Source of the DNA: Thermoanaerobaculia bacterium
GTDB taxonomy: Bacteria > Acidobacteriota > Thermoanaerobaculia > Multivoradales > JAIOJS01
Length of the DNA stretch: 64,000 bases
Direction of reading: 5' to 3'
NCBI GenBank assembly: GCA_030429235.1
Contig: JAUIDB010000002.1
Span: 112,769-176,768, forward strand
This document shows positions 42,821-50,300 of the stretch, in pieces. The number at the start of each line of letters is the position of its first letter. Position 1 is the stretch's first letter. A program made the position numbers and the translations under genes. Under the pieces are notes generated by a model that saw nothing but the letters and a program-made list of their open reading frames with translations, made no database searches and was not told the origin of the DNA.

Positions 42821-45310
42821 TCAGTCGCAGGGGAAGGCCGGAGTGCGCGCCTCGCTGCGGGGCAGAACCCCGGGCTCCACCGTCCAACGGTCGACGGCTC
42901 CGGTCTTGGTATCGGTTATCTGGAAGCGGCTCTCGGCGTTGGTCAGGCCGCCGTAGAAGGTCCAGTAGCCGCGCTGCGGGTGGCCCTCGGGTAGGCTGCA
43001 GGCATCGACCATCTTCACGCCGACCTCGAAGTTGCCGCGGGTGAACGAGTCGAAGAACACGGCCTGGTCCGACTCGGCTCGGCCGTCGAAGCTCATGACG
43101 TTGGCGGCAAAGGTGGTCGGCGGGGAAGCGAAGTTCTTCATCTCACCGGTGATCCGAAATCGGTCGAGGAGGCAGGCGGTGGTGGCGTCGCGCTGACACT
43201 CTGGCTGGTGGGGGCCCGCGCAGCCGAACGCCGGCGTCAGGGCAAAGGACTGCACCAATTCTCCCTGGGGGTTGGTCCATACGAGTTGGCTGCCGGGATT
43301 GGCCGTGTCCTGAACCCTGATGGTGGTCTCGGCGTTGGTGAGTCCGCCGATGAAGAGCCACACCCCACGTTGTGGCGGCGGTACGTTGGCCGAACACGCC
43401 GACACCATCTTGACTCCGAGTTCGAAGTTGCCGGGGTTGAACGACTCGAAGAAGGCGGCGAACTCGGTTTCGGCGCGCCCCTCGATTTCCATCACTGCGG
43501 CCTGAAACACGACGACCGGCTGGGTGGAGAAGGTCTGCATCTCCCCCTCGACGCGGAAACGACCGTCGAGAAGACAGGCCGAAGCGACGGTGGGGACGCA
43601 GGTCGGGGCGAGCAACTGACCCGAGATGGCGATCAAGTTGCCGACGTCGATCGTCCCTGGGGCGAGGCCGTTGCCTACCATTTCGTTCGTGATGAGGTCA
43701 CTCCGGTGGTCGCCGTCGAGGTCGTAGGCCGCCGCGCTGTAGCCCAGTGTGTCCCCGAGATCGCCGGGCGTCGACCCCTGGGCACCGAGGACCTCGGTGA
43801 CTCGGAGCACTTCGGGGGTCGGTAGTTCCGCCAGATCGAGGACCTGTGGCCAGGGCGAGCCACCCATCGCGATGTGTACGACTCCGGCACTGGTACGACC
43901 TGGGGCATCGGCGTGGGGAGAGGTGATCGCGAGGTCGTGCCAGCCGTCGCCGTTGAAGTCCCCGGCGGCGGCGGTGTCCGCGGCCAGGTCGCCAGCGGCG
44001 CTCCCCAGGATCTTGGTCCAGGTCAGGTCGGGGGGGAGTGCATCGAATTCGATGGTTCGCCCCTTGAGGGAAGCCGCGTCGAACACGACCCAGCCCAGGC
44101 CGGAGGCGGGTAGCGTTCCAGCCGGGGACCCGTCTCCCGCGAGGTCTCCCAGGAAGAGATCGCTCTTCTGGTCGCCGTCGAAGTCGTGACCGCCGATGAG
44201 CTCCTCACCGAAGCTGACGTTGCCCTGCGCGCCGTACAGCCGAGTGGTGGTCCCGGGACTCGACTCGAGCGGGATCTCCACTCCGGTGGGGGGCCAGGGT
44301 GCCTCCGGGAAGTGGTCGTCCCAGGCGATGAAGACCTGGCCGTGGGGTGGTCCACCGTTGCCCGGAGCCGAACCGGGGGGAGCGCCCGGTGGTCCGAGAA
44401 TCGCGCCGCCGCGATTCAGGGTGGCCGCGACGATCGCCTCGGCAGTCCCGTTGGCGTCCAGATCCGCCAGAATGCAGGTTGCGCCGAAGTGGAAGTCGGC
44501 CGAGTTGTCGGGGGGCGTTAGCCGAGCCGTTTGCCCGGCGAACGCCGCGGTCCCGGTCACCGCCAGGTCGACCGTGCCAGCGTTGGCGAGCTGCGGGCCC
44601 CCGCGGAAGATCCAGGCCTCTCCCCGGTTCTGCTCTGCCCCCACGTCGGCCTGGTCGGCGCCGACGATGAGATCGGCGACCCCGTCACCGTCCACATCCC
44701 CAGTCCGGACCCAGATGCCGAGTCGGTCGGCAGCGGCGATGCCGACGATCGTCGTGTGCGGGAGCGCACCGATGCTGGCCAGATCGACCGGTTCTTCGAG
44801 CTCGGCCAGCTCCTTCAGATGGGGGCCGCCGCTGATGACGGTGAGCGCTCCGGCTCCCAGTCGACCGGGGCCAGGGGTGTAGTTCTGGCGACAGATCAGG
44901 AGGTCCGCGACTCCGTCACCGGTCACGTCATCGATCCAGATCTCCGCCCCGGCCGTCTCCTGAATGCCGCCGCCGAAGAAGCGCAGCATCCGCGGGTCGT
45001 CGACCGCACTATCGACGAAACCCTCGATGCGACCGTCGCCGAAGACCACGTCGACCTCTCCGGCTCGGAAGCGAAACCCGGGACTCGCCTGAATGAACGC
45101 CGCCGCGAGATCCCCATGGCCGTCGCCGTCGAGGTCTCCCGCGGCGACCGGTAATCCGAGGCTTCCGTTGCCGTTCGAACCGTACAGGCGGAAGAGCCCG
45201 TCGGGTTCGCCCGGTAGTTGGGCCAGGTCGAGCTGCGTCTCCGGTTGCCCACCGGCCAGCGACGCCACCAGGAGTCCGATGGCGAACCACAGGGCAAGTC
45301 TCGGCTTCAC
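42821..45310 (-). CDS. Secreted FG-GAP repeat protein with duplicated C-terminal domain
   Basis: Exported protein of 829 residues. Signal peptide (about 1-20), then an integrin-alpha-like beta-propeller (about 25-590). Repeated Asp-rich calcium loops include DLDGDGHGDL, DVTGDGVADL, DVDGDGVADL, DFDGDQKSDL, DFNGDGWHDL and DLDGDHRSDL. The last 230 residues are two copies of a domain of about 110 residues (each from CLLDGRFRVEGEM or CLLDRFRITGEM to GGLTNAE and a TD or QD motif). I have seen this domain often in Acidobacteriota secreted proteins, but it has no known function. The GTG start overlaps the acyltransferase stop (GTGA). Confidence 0.88.
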   Translation of the reverse strand: MKPRLALWFAIGLLVASLAGGQPETQLDLAQLPGEPDGLFRLYGSNGNGSLGLPVAAGDLDGDGHGDLAAAFIQASPGFRFRAGEVDVVFGDGRIEGFVDSAVDDPRMLRFFGGGIQETAGAEIWIDDVTGDGVADLLICRQNYTPGPGRLGAGALTVISGGPHLKELAELEEPVDLASIGALPHTTIVGIAAADRLGIWVRTGDVDGDGVADLIVGADQADVGAEQNRGEAWIFRGGPQLANAGTVDLAVTGTAAFAGQTARLTPPDNSADFHFGATCILADLDANGTAEAIVAATLNRGGAILGPPGAPPGSAPGNGGPPHGQVFIAWDDHFPEAPWPPTGVEIPLESSPGTTTRLYGAQGNVSFGEELIGGHDFDGDQKSDLFLGDLAGDGSPAGTLPASGLGWVVFDAASLKGRTIEFDALPPDLTWTKILGSAAGDLAADTAAAGDFNGDGWHDLAITSPHADAPGRTSAGVVHIAMGGSPWPQVLDLAELPTPEVLRVTEVLGAQGSTPGDLGDTLGYSAAAYDLDGDHRSDLITNEMVGNGLAPGTIDVGNLIAISGQLLAPTCVPTVASACLLDGRFRVEGEMQTFSTQPVVVFQAAVMEIEGRAETEFAAFFESFNPGNFELGVKMVSACSANVPPPQRGVWLFIGGLTNAETTIRVQDTANPGSQLVWTNPQGELVQSFALTPAFGCAGPHQPECQRDATTACLLDRFRITGEMKNFASPPTTFAANVMSFDGRAESDQAVFFDSFTRGNFEVGVKMVDACSLPEGHPQRGYWTFYGGLTNAESRFQITDTKTGAVDRWTVEPGVLPRSEARTPAFPCD

Positions 45311-46131
45311 GGTGCCGTCCCTTCCGAAGTGGGTTCGGAGCGCGCCGCAGAGTCGTCCCCCCCGAACCCCTCGACGACGGGAAGGTCGTCCTCGCTCGCA
45401 TCCCGCACTCCCAGGTAGGCCTCGGCCCGACGAGTCAGGATCGATTGTGTCGACTCGATTTGCTGGCGCAACGACTCGAGTTCCCGGCGCGGATGCTGCC
45501 GTTCGACCGGGATCGGCTCCCCGACCACCGCCGCGATGGTGGTAAAGGGCCACGGCACGAGCATCCGGTCCCACGATCTGATGGTCACGAAACGGCGGGC
45601 GGCCAGGCCGAGGGGCAGGATCGAGGCTGGGGTCGTGCGCGCCAGCATGACGCCTCCGAGCTTGAACTCGTACAGAGGTCCACGCGGTCCGTCGGGAGTC
45701 AGCACCACCGACGCCCGCCGATCCCGGATCAGCCCGTGCAACCGACGCATGGCGTCGATTCCTCCTCGACTCGACGAGCCGCGAACCACTTCGATCCCCC
45801 AACCCTCGAGCACCCGAGCGATCAACTCCCCGTCGCCCGACAAGCTCGCCAGGGTGATCAGATTCGCTCCTTTGCGGACGAGGTGGCGCAGGAGAAAGGT
45901 GATCCCCGGAATCAAGCGGTTGTGCCAGAGGGTGATCACCCGGGGCTCGTGGCCGACGAGGATCGGTTGCAGATGCTCCGCTCCTTCGACGATCCGAAAC
46001 CGGTAGGTCACGCCGAGGAGTGCCACGATGGCCCGCAGCATTGGCGGAGCGCAGCGGGCGAGGAATCCCCGCGGTCGAGACCGGGTGGGGACTTCAGGGG
46101 TGGGTTGGTCTTCGGGGAGCGTTGGGTCCAT
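45307..46131 (-). CDS. DUF374 lysophospholipid acyltransferase-like protein
   Basis: Protein of about 274 residues of the DUF374 family (LpxL/PlsC-like fold; Kdo-primed lipid A or cardiolipin-type acylation has been proposed for relatives). Motifs: TLWHNRLIPGI (His as general base), SLSGDGELIARVLEGWG, VVRGSSSRGG and LTPDGPRGP. The start is uncertain: ATG 46131 or ATG 46179, neither with a good Shine-Dalgarno. First gene of the envelope operon with the FG-GAP, metallo-hydrolase and lipoprotein genes. Confidence 0.85.
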   Translation of the reverse strand: MDPTLPEDQPTPEVPTRSRPRGFLARCAPPMLRAIVALLGVTYRFRIVEGAEHLQPILVGHEPRVITLWHNRLIPGITFLLRHLVRKGANLITLASLSGDGELIARVLEGWGIEVVRGSSSRGGIDAMRRLHGLIRDRRASVVLTPDGPRGPLYEFKLGGVMLARTTPASILPLGLAARRFVTIRSWDRMLVPWPFTTIAAVVGEPIPVERQHPRRELESLRQQIESTQSILTRRAEAYLGVRDASEDDLPVVEGFGGDDSAARSEPTSEGTAP

Positions 46132-46299
46132 GGGGATCGGAGGCTCGGTCGTGGCGCGGTGGCGATGGGGCCCCAGCATAGCTGACCCAGGGTCGTGGCT
46201 CGGAGACGGGCCGTTAGAGCCTAGGGTCGTCAGCAACTCCGGGCCCGCTCCTGCGTAGAGAGAGCGAGTACCGGTACCAACCAACTCGGAGGAAACAGC

Positions 46300-46866
46300 G
46301 TGTCGACACTACGAGCCGGGAATCAGAAACTTGCTCGCCGGCGCACACGGAGAGCTCTCCCCAGGGTCCTCTGGCTGGCGCTCGCGATCGGCCTGGTGGC
46401 GACGGGCGTTCTAGGGCAGGCGCCTTCTCCGGAGGGCGGCGAGCACGTCGATGGTACGCCGTACTTCGTCGCCCTGTCGGTCGCAGACGCCGGGCGGAGC
46501 ATGGATTGGTACCAGCGCGTGCTCGGCTTCGAGACGGTACGCTCTGTCGATCTCGAGGAGCGCGGGATCCGCATCAGGTTGTTGCAACGCGACGGCGCCT
46601 TCTTGGAGCTGATCGAATCGCAGGACTCCAAGGAGTTGACCTCGATCGACGCGACGCTGAACCGTCGCTTCCTGGTGCAGGGCGTCTTCAAGATCGGTTT
46701 CCACGTCGACGATCTGGAAGTGGCGCAGCAGCGGCTGGCTACTCTGGGGGTGGACCTCCGGGGTCGGGTCATCGAAGAGGAGGACCTCGGTCTGCGCTCG
46801 CTCCAGATCGAAGATCCGGACGGCAACGTGATCCAGCTGTTCGCTCCGTTGGATCCGGCCGACTGA
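46300..46866 (+). CDS. Exported VOC/glyoxalase-family protein
   Basis: Protein of 188 residues. An Arg-rich N-terminus and hydrophobic segment (ALPRVLWLALAIGLVATGVLG) look like a signal or anchor. A single vicinal-oxygen-chelate domain follows (FVALSVADAGRSMDWYQRVLGFE, then IGFHVDDLEVAQQRL and LQIEDPDGNVIQLF). Metal ligand positions are only partly conserved by eye. The GTG at 46300 has GGAGG with 8-nt spacing. It is divergent from the acyltransferase gene and lies 64 bp before the promoter of the aro-his-trp unit; no link to amino-acid synthesis is evident. Confidence 0.85.
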   Translation: MSTLRAGNQKLARRRTRRALPRVLWLALAIGLVATGVLGQAPSPEGGEHVDGTPYFVALSVADAGRSMDWYQRVLGFETVRSVDLEERGIRIRLLQRDGAFLELIESQDSKELTSIDATLNRRFLVQGVFKIGFHVDDLEVAQQRLATLGVDLRGRVIEEEDLGLRSLQIEDPDGNVIQLFAPLDPAD

Positions 46867-46930
46867 GTCGAGGGTGACGCTGGGCTCGGCCGACTCGAAC
46901 CAGAGCGCGGCAAGTGGCGGCAGCGCCAGT

Positions 46931-46959
46931 TTGACAGCAACCGCCGGATTGCCTAAGAT
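46931..46959 (+). promoter_or_regulatory. Sigma-70 promoter of the aro-his-trp supraoperon
   Basis: TTGACA (46931-46936), exactly 17 bp, TAAGAT (46954-46959). The predicted start near 46966 gives a transcript leader of about 230 nt before aroDE. A small hairpin (CGATCT/AGATCG, 46972-46989) lies at its 5' end. Confidence 0.8.
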
Positions 46960-47002
46960 CCGCGCCATTGACGATCTGCTACGAGATCGGAAGCCCGAAT
47001 CC

Positions 47003-47101
47003 ATGACGAATCCCTCCACCACTGCACTGCGTCGCGCCGAAGCGAAGCAGCCGTGTCGCCACACGGGTTGGTGGGGTTTCGTGCATCATCACGTCGAGTG
47101 A
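47003..47101 (+). CDS. Leader peptide with Trp-Trp, Phe and His-His-His codons
   Basis: ORF of 32 codons between the promoter and aroDE. Its last 13 residues are HTGWWGFVHHHVE: Trp23-Trp24 (47069-47074), Phe26 and His28-His30 (47084-47092), two codons before the stop at 47099-47101. A GGAAG lies 9 nt before the ATG. Two adjacent Trp codons and three His codons are exactly what is expected of an attenuator leader, and the genes downstream make Trp and His. The peptide itself need have no function; ribosome stalling on it would be the signal. No other gene is present in the 328-bp gap between the VOC gene and aroDE. Confidence 0.8.
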   Translation: MTNPSTTALRRAEAKQPCRHTGWWGFVHHHVE

Positions 47102-47191
47102 TCGGGGCACCGTGCCCTGATCCCACACCTTGGGACGAGGGCACCACACGAGCATAAGGCCGACCCTCTTCCCGGTTCCGAGAGGAGAGAG
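47100..47191 (+). promoter_or_regulatory. Attenuator-like RNA switch before aroDE
   Basis: Five segments pair in alternative ways. Segment 1 (47100-47109) pairs with 2 (47113-47122) in a 10-bp stem with one G-U, beginning at the leader stop codon. Segment 2 (47112-47118, GTGCCCT) can instead pair with 3 (47138-47144, AGGGCAC). Segment 3 (47137-47141, GAGGG) can pair with 4 (47164-47168, CCCTC). Segment 4 (47165-47169, CCTCT) can pair with 5 (47181-47185, AGAGG), part of the aroDE Shine-Dalgarno. No T-run follows any stem, so control of translation initiation, or Rho access, is more likely than an intrinsic terminator. Pairings were read by eye; no folding energies were computed. Confidence 0.65.
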
Positions 47192-47194
47192 TTC

Positions 47195-48673
47195 TTGCCG
47201 AAGTCAGCCGAGATCGTCGCCAGTCTGACGCGCGCCCCCACGAGTGGGGAGCTCGCAGATCTGCCGCGCGGCGTTTCCGTGCTCGAAGTGCGGGCCGATC
47301 TGTGTGGTGACCTGGATCCGGAGGCGCTGCGCCGAGAGTTCGACGGGAGGCTGCTCTACACCCTGCGCAGTCAGCGCGAGGGTGGAACAGACCGCTGCGA
47401 CCCGGCCGAGCGTCAGCGACGCCTGGCGACCGCCAGCCGCGGATTTGACCTGGTCGACCTCGAAGGGCAGAGAGACCTGGCCCCCGAGGTGTTAGAGGCG
47501 ATCGAACCGTCGCGGCGCGTGATCTCGTGGCACGGTCTGGCTCGAGACGTCGAAGGTCTGGCCAAGAAGTTTCTCGAGCTCGCCGAGGAGCCGGCGGCGG
47601 TTTACAAGATGGTGCCCACGGCCCGACGCTCCGGCGACGAGGTGGCCGCTTTGCAGCTGCTGTCCGAGCTGGGGCGGGACGATGTGATCGCCTTCGCCAC
47701 CGGGGCGATCGGGACCTGGTCTCGCCATCTCGCGCCACGTCTCGGAGCGCCCTGGATCTTCGGATCGGCCGGCGCGGAGGAGGCAGCTCCGGGCCAGCCG
47801 ACAGTACGGGAATTGATCGAAGACTACGGCTATCCTGAACTCCGTGAGCTGCGAGGGCTGTGTGGAGTTGCGGGGCATCCGGTACGGCATTCGCTCTCTC
47901 CTCGGCTCCACAACGCTTGCTACCGCCACCTCGGGTTGCCCCTGTTGTACGTCGCCTTCGAGGTGCCTCGGTTCGCCGACTTCTGGCTCGAGGTGGTCGA
48001 GGAGGGAGAAGTGCTGGTCAGCGGCGGCATTCCGTTGGTCGGACTGTCGGTGACGACACCGTACAAGTCCCAGGCTCTTTCGGTCGCGGCGGCGACGAGC
48101 CCCTTGGCCGAGCGGGTGGGTGGGGCCAACACCCTGGTCCTGCGACCCGATGGCTGGGCCGCGGAGAACACCGATGCCGAGGGAGTGGTTCTCTCGCTGG
48201 AGGAGCGCTGTGGTTCGGTGCGGGGGCGGCGGGCCGTGGTGGTGGGAGCCGGCCGGGCCGGCCGTGCCGGTGCGCTCGGCCTGGCTTTGGCGGGAGCCGA
48301 GGTGACCGTGGCCAATCGCAACCGGAAGCGAGGGCAAGCGGTAGCCGATGAGTTGGGGATCCCGTTCTGCGACCTGGCTGATCTCGACCCTGGCGGCTTC
48401 GAGATCGTCCTGCAGGCCACGACGCTGGGGCGCAAGAAGAGCGATCCGCTGCCGCTCGATCCGCGGAGGCTGGCTTCGGGGGCGGTGGTGGCGGACTACG
48501 TCTACGGGGCGCGCCAGACGCCGCTGCTCGAGGCCGCGAAGGCGCGAGGGCACCAGGTGATCGACGGGCGCGAAATCCTGTTGGCACAAGCCCGTCGGCA
48601 GTTCCAGCTCATGACCGGGCAGGAACTACCGGTCGATCTGGGACGACAGGTCCTGGGATTGGAGGAGTCGTGA
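47195..48673 (+). CDS. aroDE: Bifunctional 3-dehydroquinate dehydratase / shikimate dehydrogenase
   Basis: Fused enzyme of 492 residues for steps 3 and 4 of the shikimate pathway. N-terminal type I dehydroquinase (about 1-215): VLEVRADL, general-base His in VISWHGL and Schiff-base Lys in AVYKMVPTA. C-terminal shikimate dehydrogenase (about 220-492): GHPVRHSLSPRLHN, catalytic Lys in LSVTTPYKSQ, ENTDAEG and NADP motif VVGAGRAGRAG. The start is TTG 47195 with AGAGGAGAG upstream, part of the proposed RNA switch. First structural gene of the supraoperon; its stop overlaps hisZ (GTGA). It feeds chorismate toward the trp genes at the operon's far end. Confidence 0.93.
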   Translation: MPKSAEIVASLTRAPTSGELADLPRGVSVLEVRADLCGDLDPEALRREFDGRLLYTLRSQREGGTDRCDPAERQRRLATASRGFDLVDLEGQRDLAPEVLEAIEPSRRVISWHGLARDVEGLAKKFLELAEEPAAVYKMVPTARRSGDEVAALQLLSELGRDDVIAFATGAIGTWSRHLAPRLGAPWIFGSAGAEEAAPGQPTVRELIEDYGYPELRELRGLCGVAGHPVRHSLSPRLHNACYRHLGLPLLYVAFEVPRFADFWLEVVEEGEVLVSGGIPLVGLSVTTPYKSQALSVAAATSPLAERVGGANTLVLRPDGWAAENTDAEGVVLSLEERCGSVRGRRAVVVGAGRAGRAGALGLALAGAEVTVANRNRKRGQAVADELGIPFCDLADLDPGGFEIVLQATTLGRKKSDPLPLDPRRLASGAVVADYVYGARQTPLLEAAKARGHQVIDGREILLAQARRQFQLMTGQELPVDLGRQVLGLEES

Positions 48674-49653
48674 GAGTCTCGGCCGAGCTACCCCTGGGAG
48701 TCGCTTCGTTGTTCGGATCGGCGGCGCGGGCCCGGCGCCAGCTCGAGGCCGAGTTGGTGGCGGGGTTGGATCGGCTCGGCTTCGACGAGGTGATCCTACC
48801 GATCCTGGACTACGTCGACCCGTATCGACCGATCCTCGGGGAAGCGGTGCGGAGCGAGCTGTACCGTTTCACGGGCCGGGACGGAGAGACGTTGGCCCTG
48901 CGCTCCGACTTCACTCCGATGCTGGCTCGATTGCTGGCCCCTCGCGTCGACGAACTCGAACTTCCCGCCAAGCTCTTCTACCGGGGCGATGTGGTCCGGT
49001 TTCGGCCGCCGCGGGTAGGAGATCGCCGCGAGATGTACCAGCTGGGGGCCGAACTCCTGGGGCGTCCCGGAGAGGCGGCCGAGGCCGAGGCGCTCGATAC
49101 CTTCTTGCAGCTCCTGGAGAGGATCGAGCAGTGGGGTCGCGCCGCCGAGGGCGGCAAACCCAGGGTGGTTCTCGGGGTGGCCGGTGCCCTGGACGAGCTG
49201 CTGGGGTTGGCCCCGGTGCCTTCGGATCTGGTAGAGGCGGTGGTCCGGCGGGAACGGGCGGCAGCACGGGGACTGTCGGAGGCCCTCCTGCAGGTGGTAG
49301 AGCGGGGTCTCCCCCGCGATCTGAGCGAACTGGGACCGGCCGCCCATCAAGACCTCAGCCGTTTGGTAGGGCTGGTCGATCGGCAGCGGGCGAGCTACCC
49401 GAACGTGAACTTCGAGATCGATCTGGCCGAGTTCGCGGCGGTAGGAAGCCGCTGGGGCAAGGTGGCCGCCGGAGCCCGCTCCTACTACGATGGCATCGTA
49501 TTCAGGGCGTATCTCGGCAACCGCTCGGGTCCGATCGGCGGTGGCGGGCGCTACGATCGATTGTTCGAACGCCTCGGGGCCGGTGTCTCGGCGGTCGGTT
49601 TCTCGTTGGGTCTCGACGGTCTCGTCGCCGCCGTCGCGGGGGAGGAAGCATGA
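48670..49653 (+). CDS. hisZ: ATP phosphoribosyltransferase regulatory subunit
   Basis: HisZ (327 residues), a catalytically dead histidyl-tRNA-synthetase-like protein that activates short-form HisG and carries the histidine feedback site. Class II synthetase motifs remain: PILDYVDPYRPILGEAV, LRSDFTPMLARLL, FYRGDVVRFRPP and GGGRYDRLFERLG. The anticodon-binding domain is absent, as expected. GTG start overlaps aroDE; the stop overlaps hisG. A copy of the dispersed repeat (49347-49367) lies in its sequence, read as DLSRL. Confidence 0.93.
   Translation: MRVSAELPLGVASLFGSAARARRQLEAELVAGLDRLGFDEVILPILDYVDPYRPILGEAVRSELYRFTGRDGETLALRSDFTPMLARLLAPRVDELELPAKLFYRGDVVRFRPPRVGDRREMYQLGAELLGRPGEAAEAEALDTFLQLLERIEQWGRAAEGGKPRVVLGVAGALDELLGLAPVPSDLVEAVVRRERAAARGLSEALLQVVERGLPRDLSELGPAAHQDLSRLVGLVDRQRASYPNVNFEIDLAEFAAVGSRWGKVAAGARSYYDGIVFRAYLGNRSGPIGGGGRYDRLFERLGAGVSAVGFSLGLDGLVAAVAGEEA
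49347..49367 (-). repeat. REP-like repeat inside hisZ
   Basis: Antisense copy, 17 of 21 positions matching, with core AAACGGCTGAGGTCT intact; read in the gene as DLSRL. Confidence 0.6.
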
Positions 49654-50300
49654 ATCCCCTCGCGGCGTCGCAGCCCCTTCGTCTCGCCCTGCCCAAGGGG
49701 CGCAACCTGAAACCGGCGCTCGCTGCCTTCGCGGCGGCAGGAATTCCGCTCGAACGCCTCGACCTCGAAGGGCGCGTCTTGCGGCAGGAACTACCGGATG
49801 CACATCTCGAGGTGCTCTTTCTGAAGGACTGGGACCTACCCTTCTACGTCGAGCATGGTGTCGCCGATCTCGGCATCGTGGGCAGTGACGTCCTGGCCGA
49901 GGTCGGCGGGGATCTGCTGATTCCCCTGCGACTGGCGGCGGGACGGAGTCGGCTCTCGCTAATCGGACGCCCGGGTGCGACACCCCGCCCGGGCCAACAG
50001 GTGCGGTTGGCGACCAAGTACGTCGAGTCGGCTCGGGCCTACCTGGCGGGCGCCGCCTTCTCGGCCGAGGTATTTCCGCTCGCTGGTTCGGTCGAGCTCG
50101 CTCCCTTCCTGGGGCTGGCCGATCTGGCGGTCGACATCGTGCAGACCGGAGCGACGCTGGAGGCCCACGGCCTGGTCGAACTCGAAGTGATCCACGAGGT
50201 GGCTCCTTGCATCGTGGTCAACCGTGCCGCCTTCCAGACGCGGCGTGATCGATTGAATCAATGGATGCAAGCGTTGGAGAGCGCGGAGGTAGCGGTCTGA
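49650..50300 (+). CDS. hisG: ATP phosphoribosyltransferase, short form
   Basis: First committed enzyme of histidine synthesis (216 residues), condensing ATP and PRPP. Short form lacking the C-terminal regulatory domain, consistent with the adjacent hisZ. LRLALPKGRN at the N-terminus, GVADLGIVGSDVLAE, and PRPP-loop region DIVQTGATLEAHGL. ATG 49650 has GGAGG 4 nt upstream and overlaps the hisZ stop (ATGA). Its stop overlaps hisD by one base. Confidence 0.95.
   Translation: MNPLAASQPLRLALPKGRNLKPALAAFAAAGIPLERLDLEGRVLRQELPDAHLEVLFLKDWDLPFYVEHGVADLGIVGSDVLAEVGGDLLIPLRLAAGRSRLSLIGRPGATPRPGQQVRLATKYVESARAYLAGAAFSAEVFPLAGSVELAPFLGLADLAVDIVQTGATLEAHGLVELEVIHEVAPCIVVNRAAFQTRRDRLNQWMQALESAEVAV

Noticed and set aside
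47123..47194. Intrinsic terminator in the aro-his-trp leader
   Set aside because: Stable stems exist but none is followed by a run of T residues, so a transcriptional attenuator of the E. coli type is not supported.
46966..47194. T-box or other tRNA/amino-acid riboswitch upstream of aroDE
   Set aside because: No T-box consensus (GGTGG in an antiterminator bulge context), and the translated leader ORF with Trp and His codons explains the region better.
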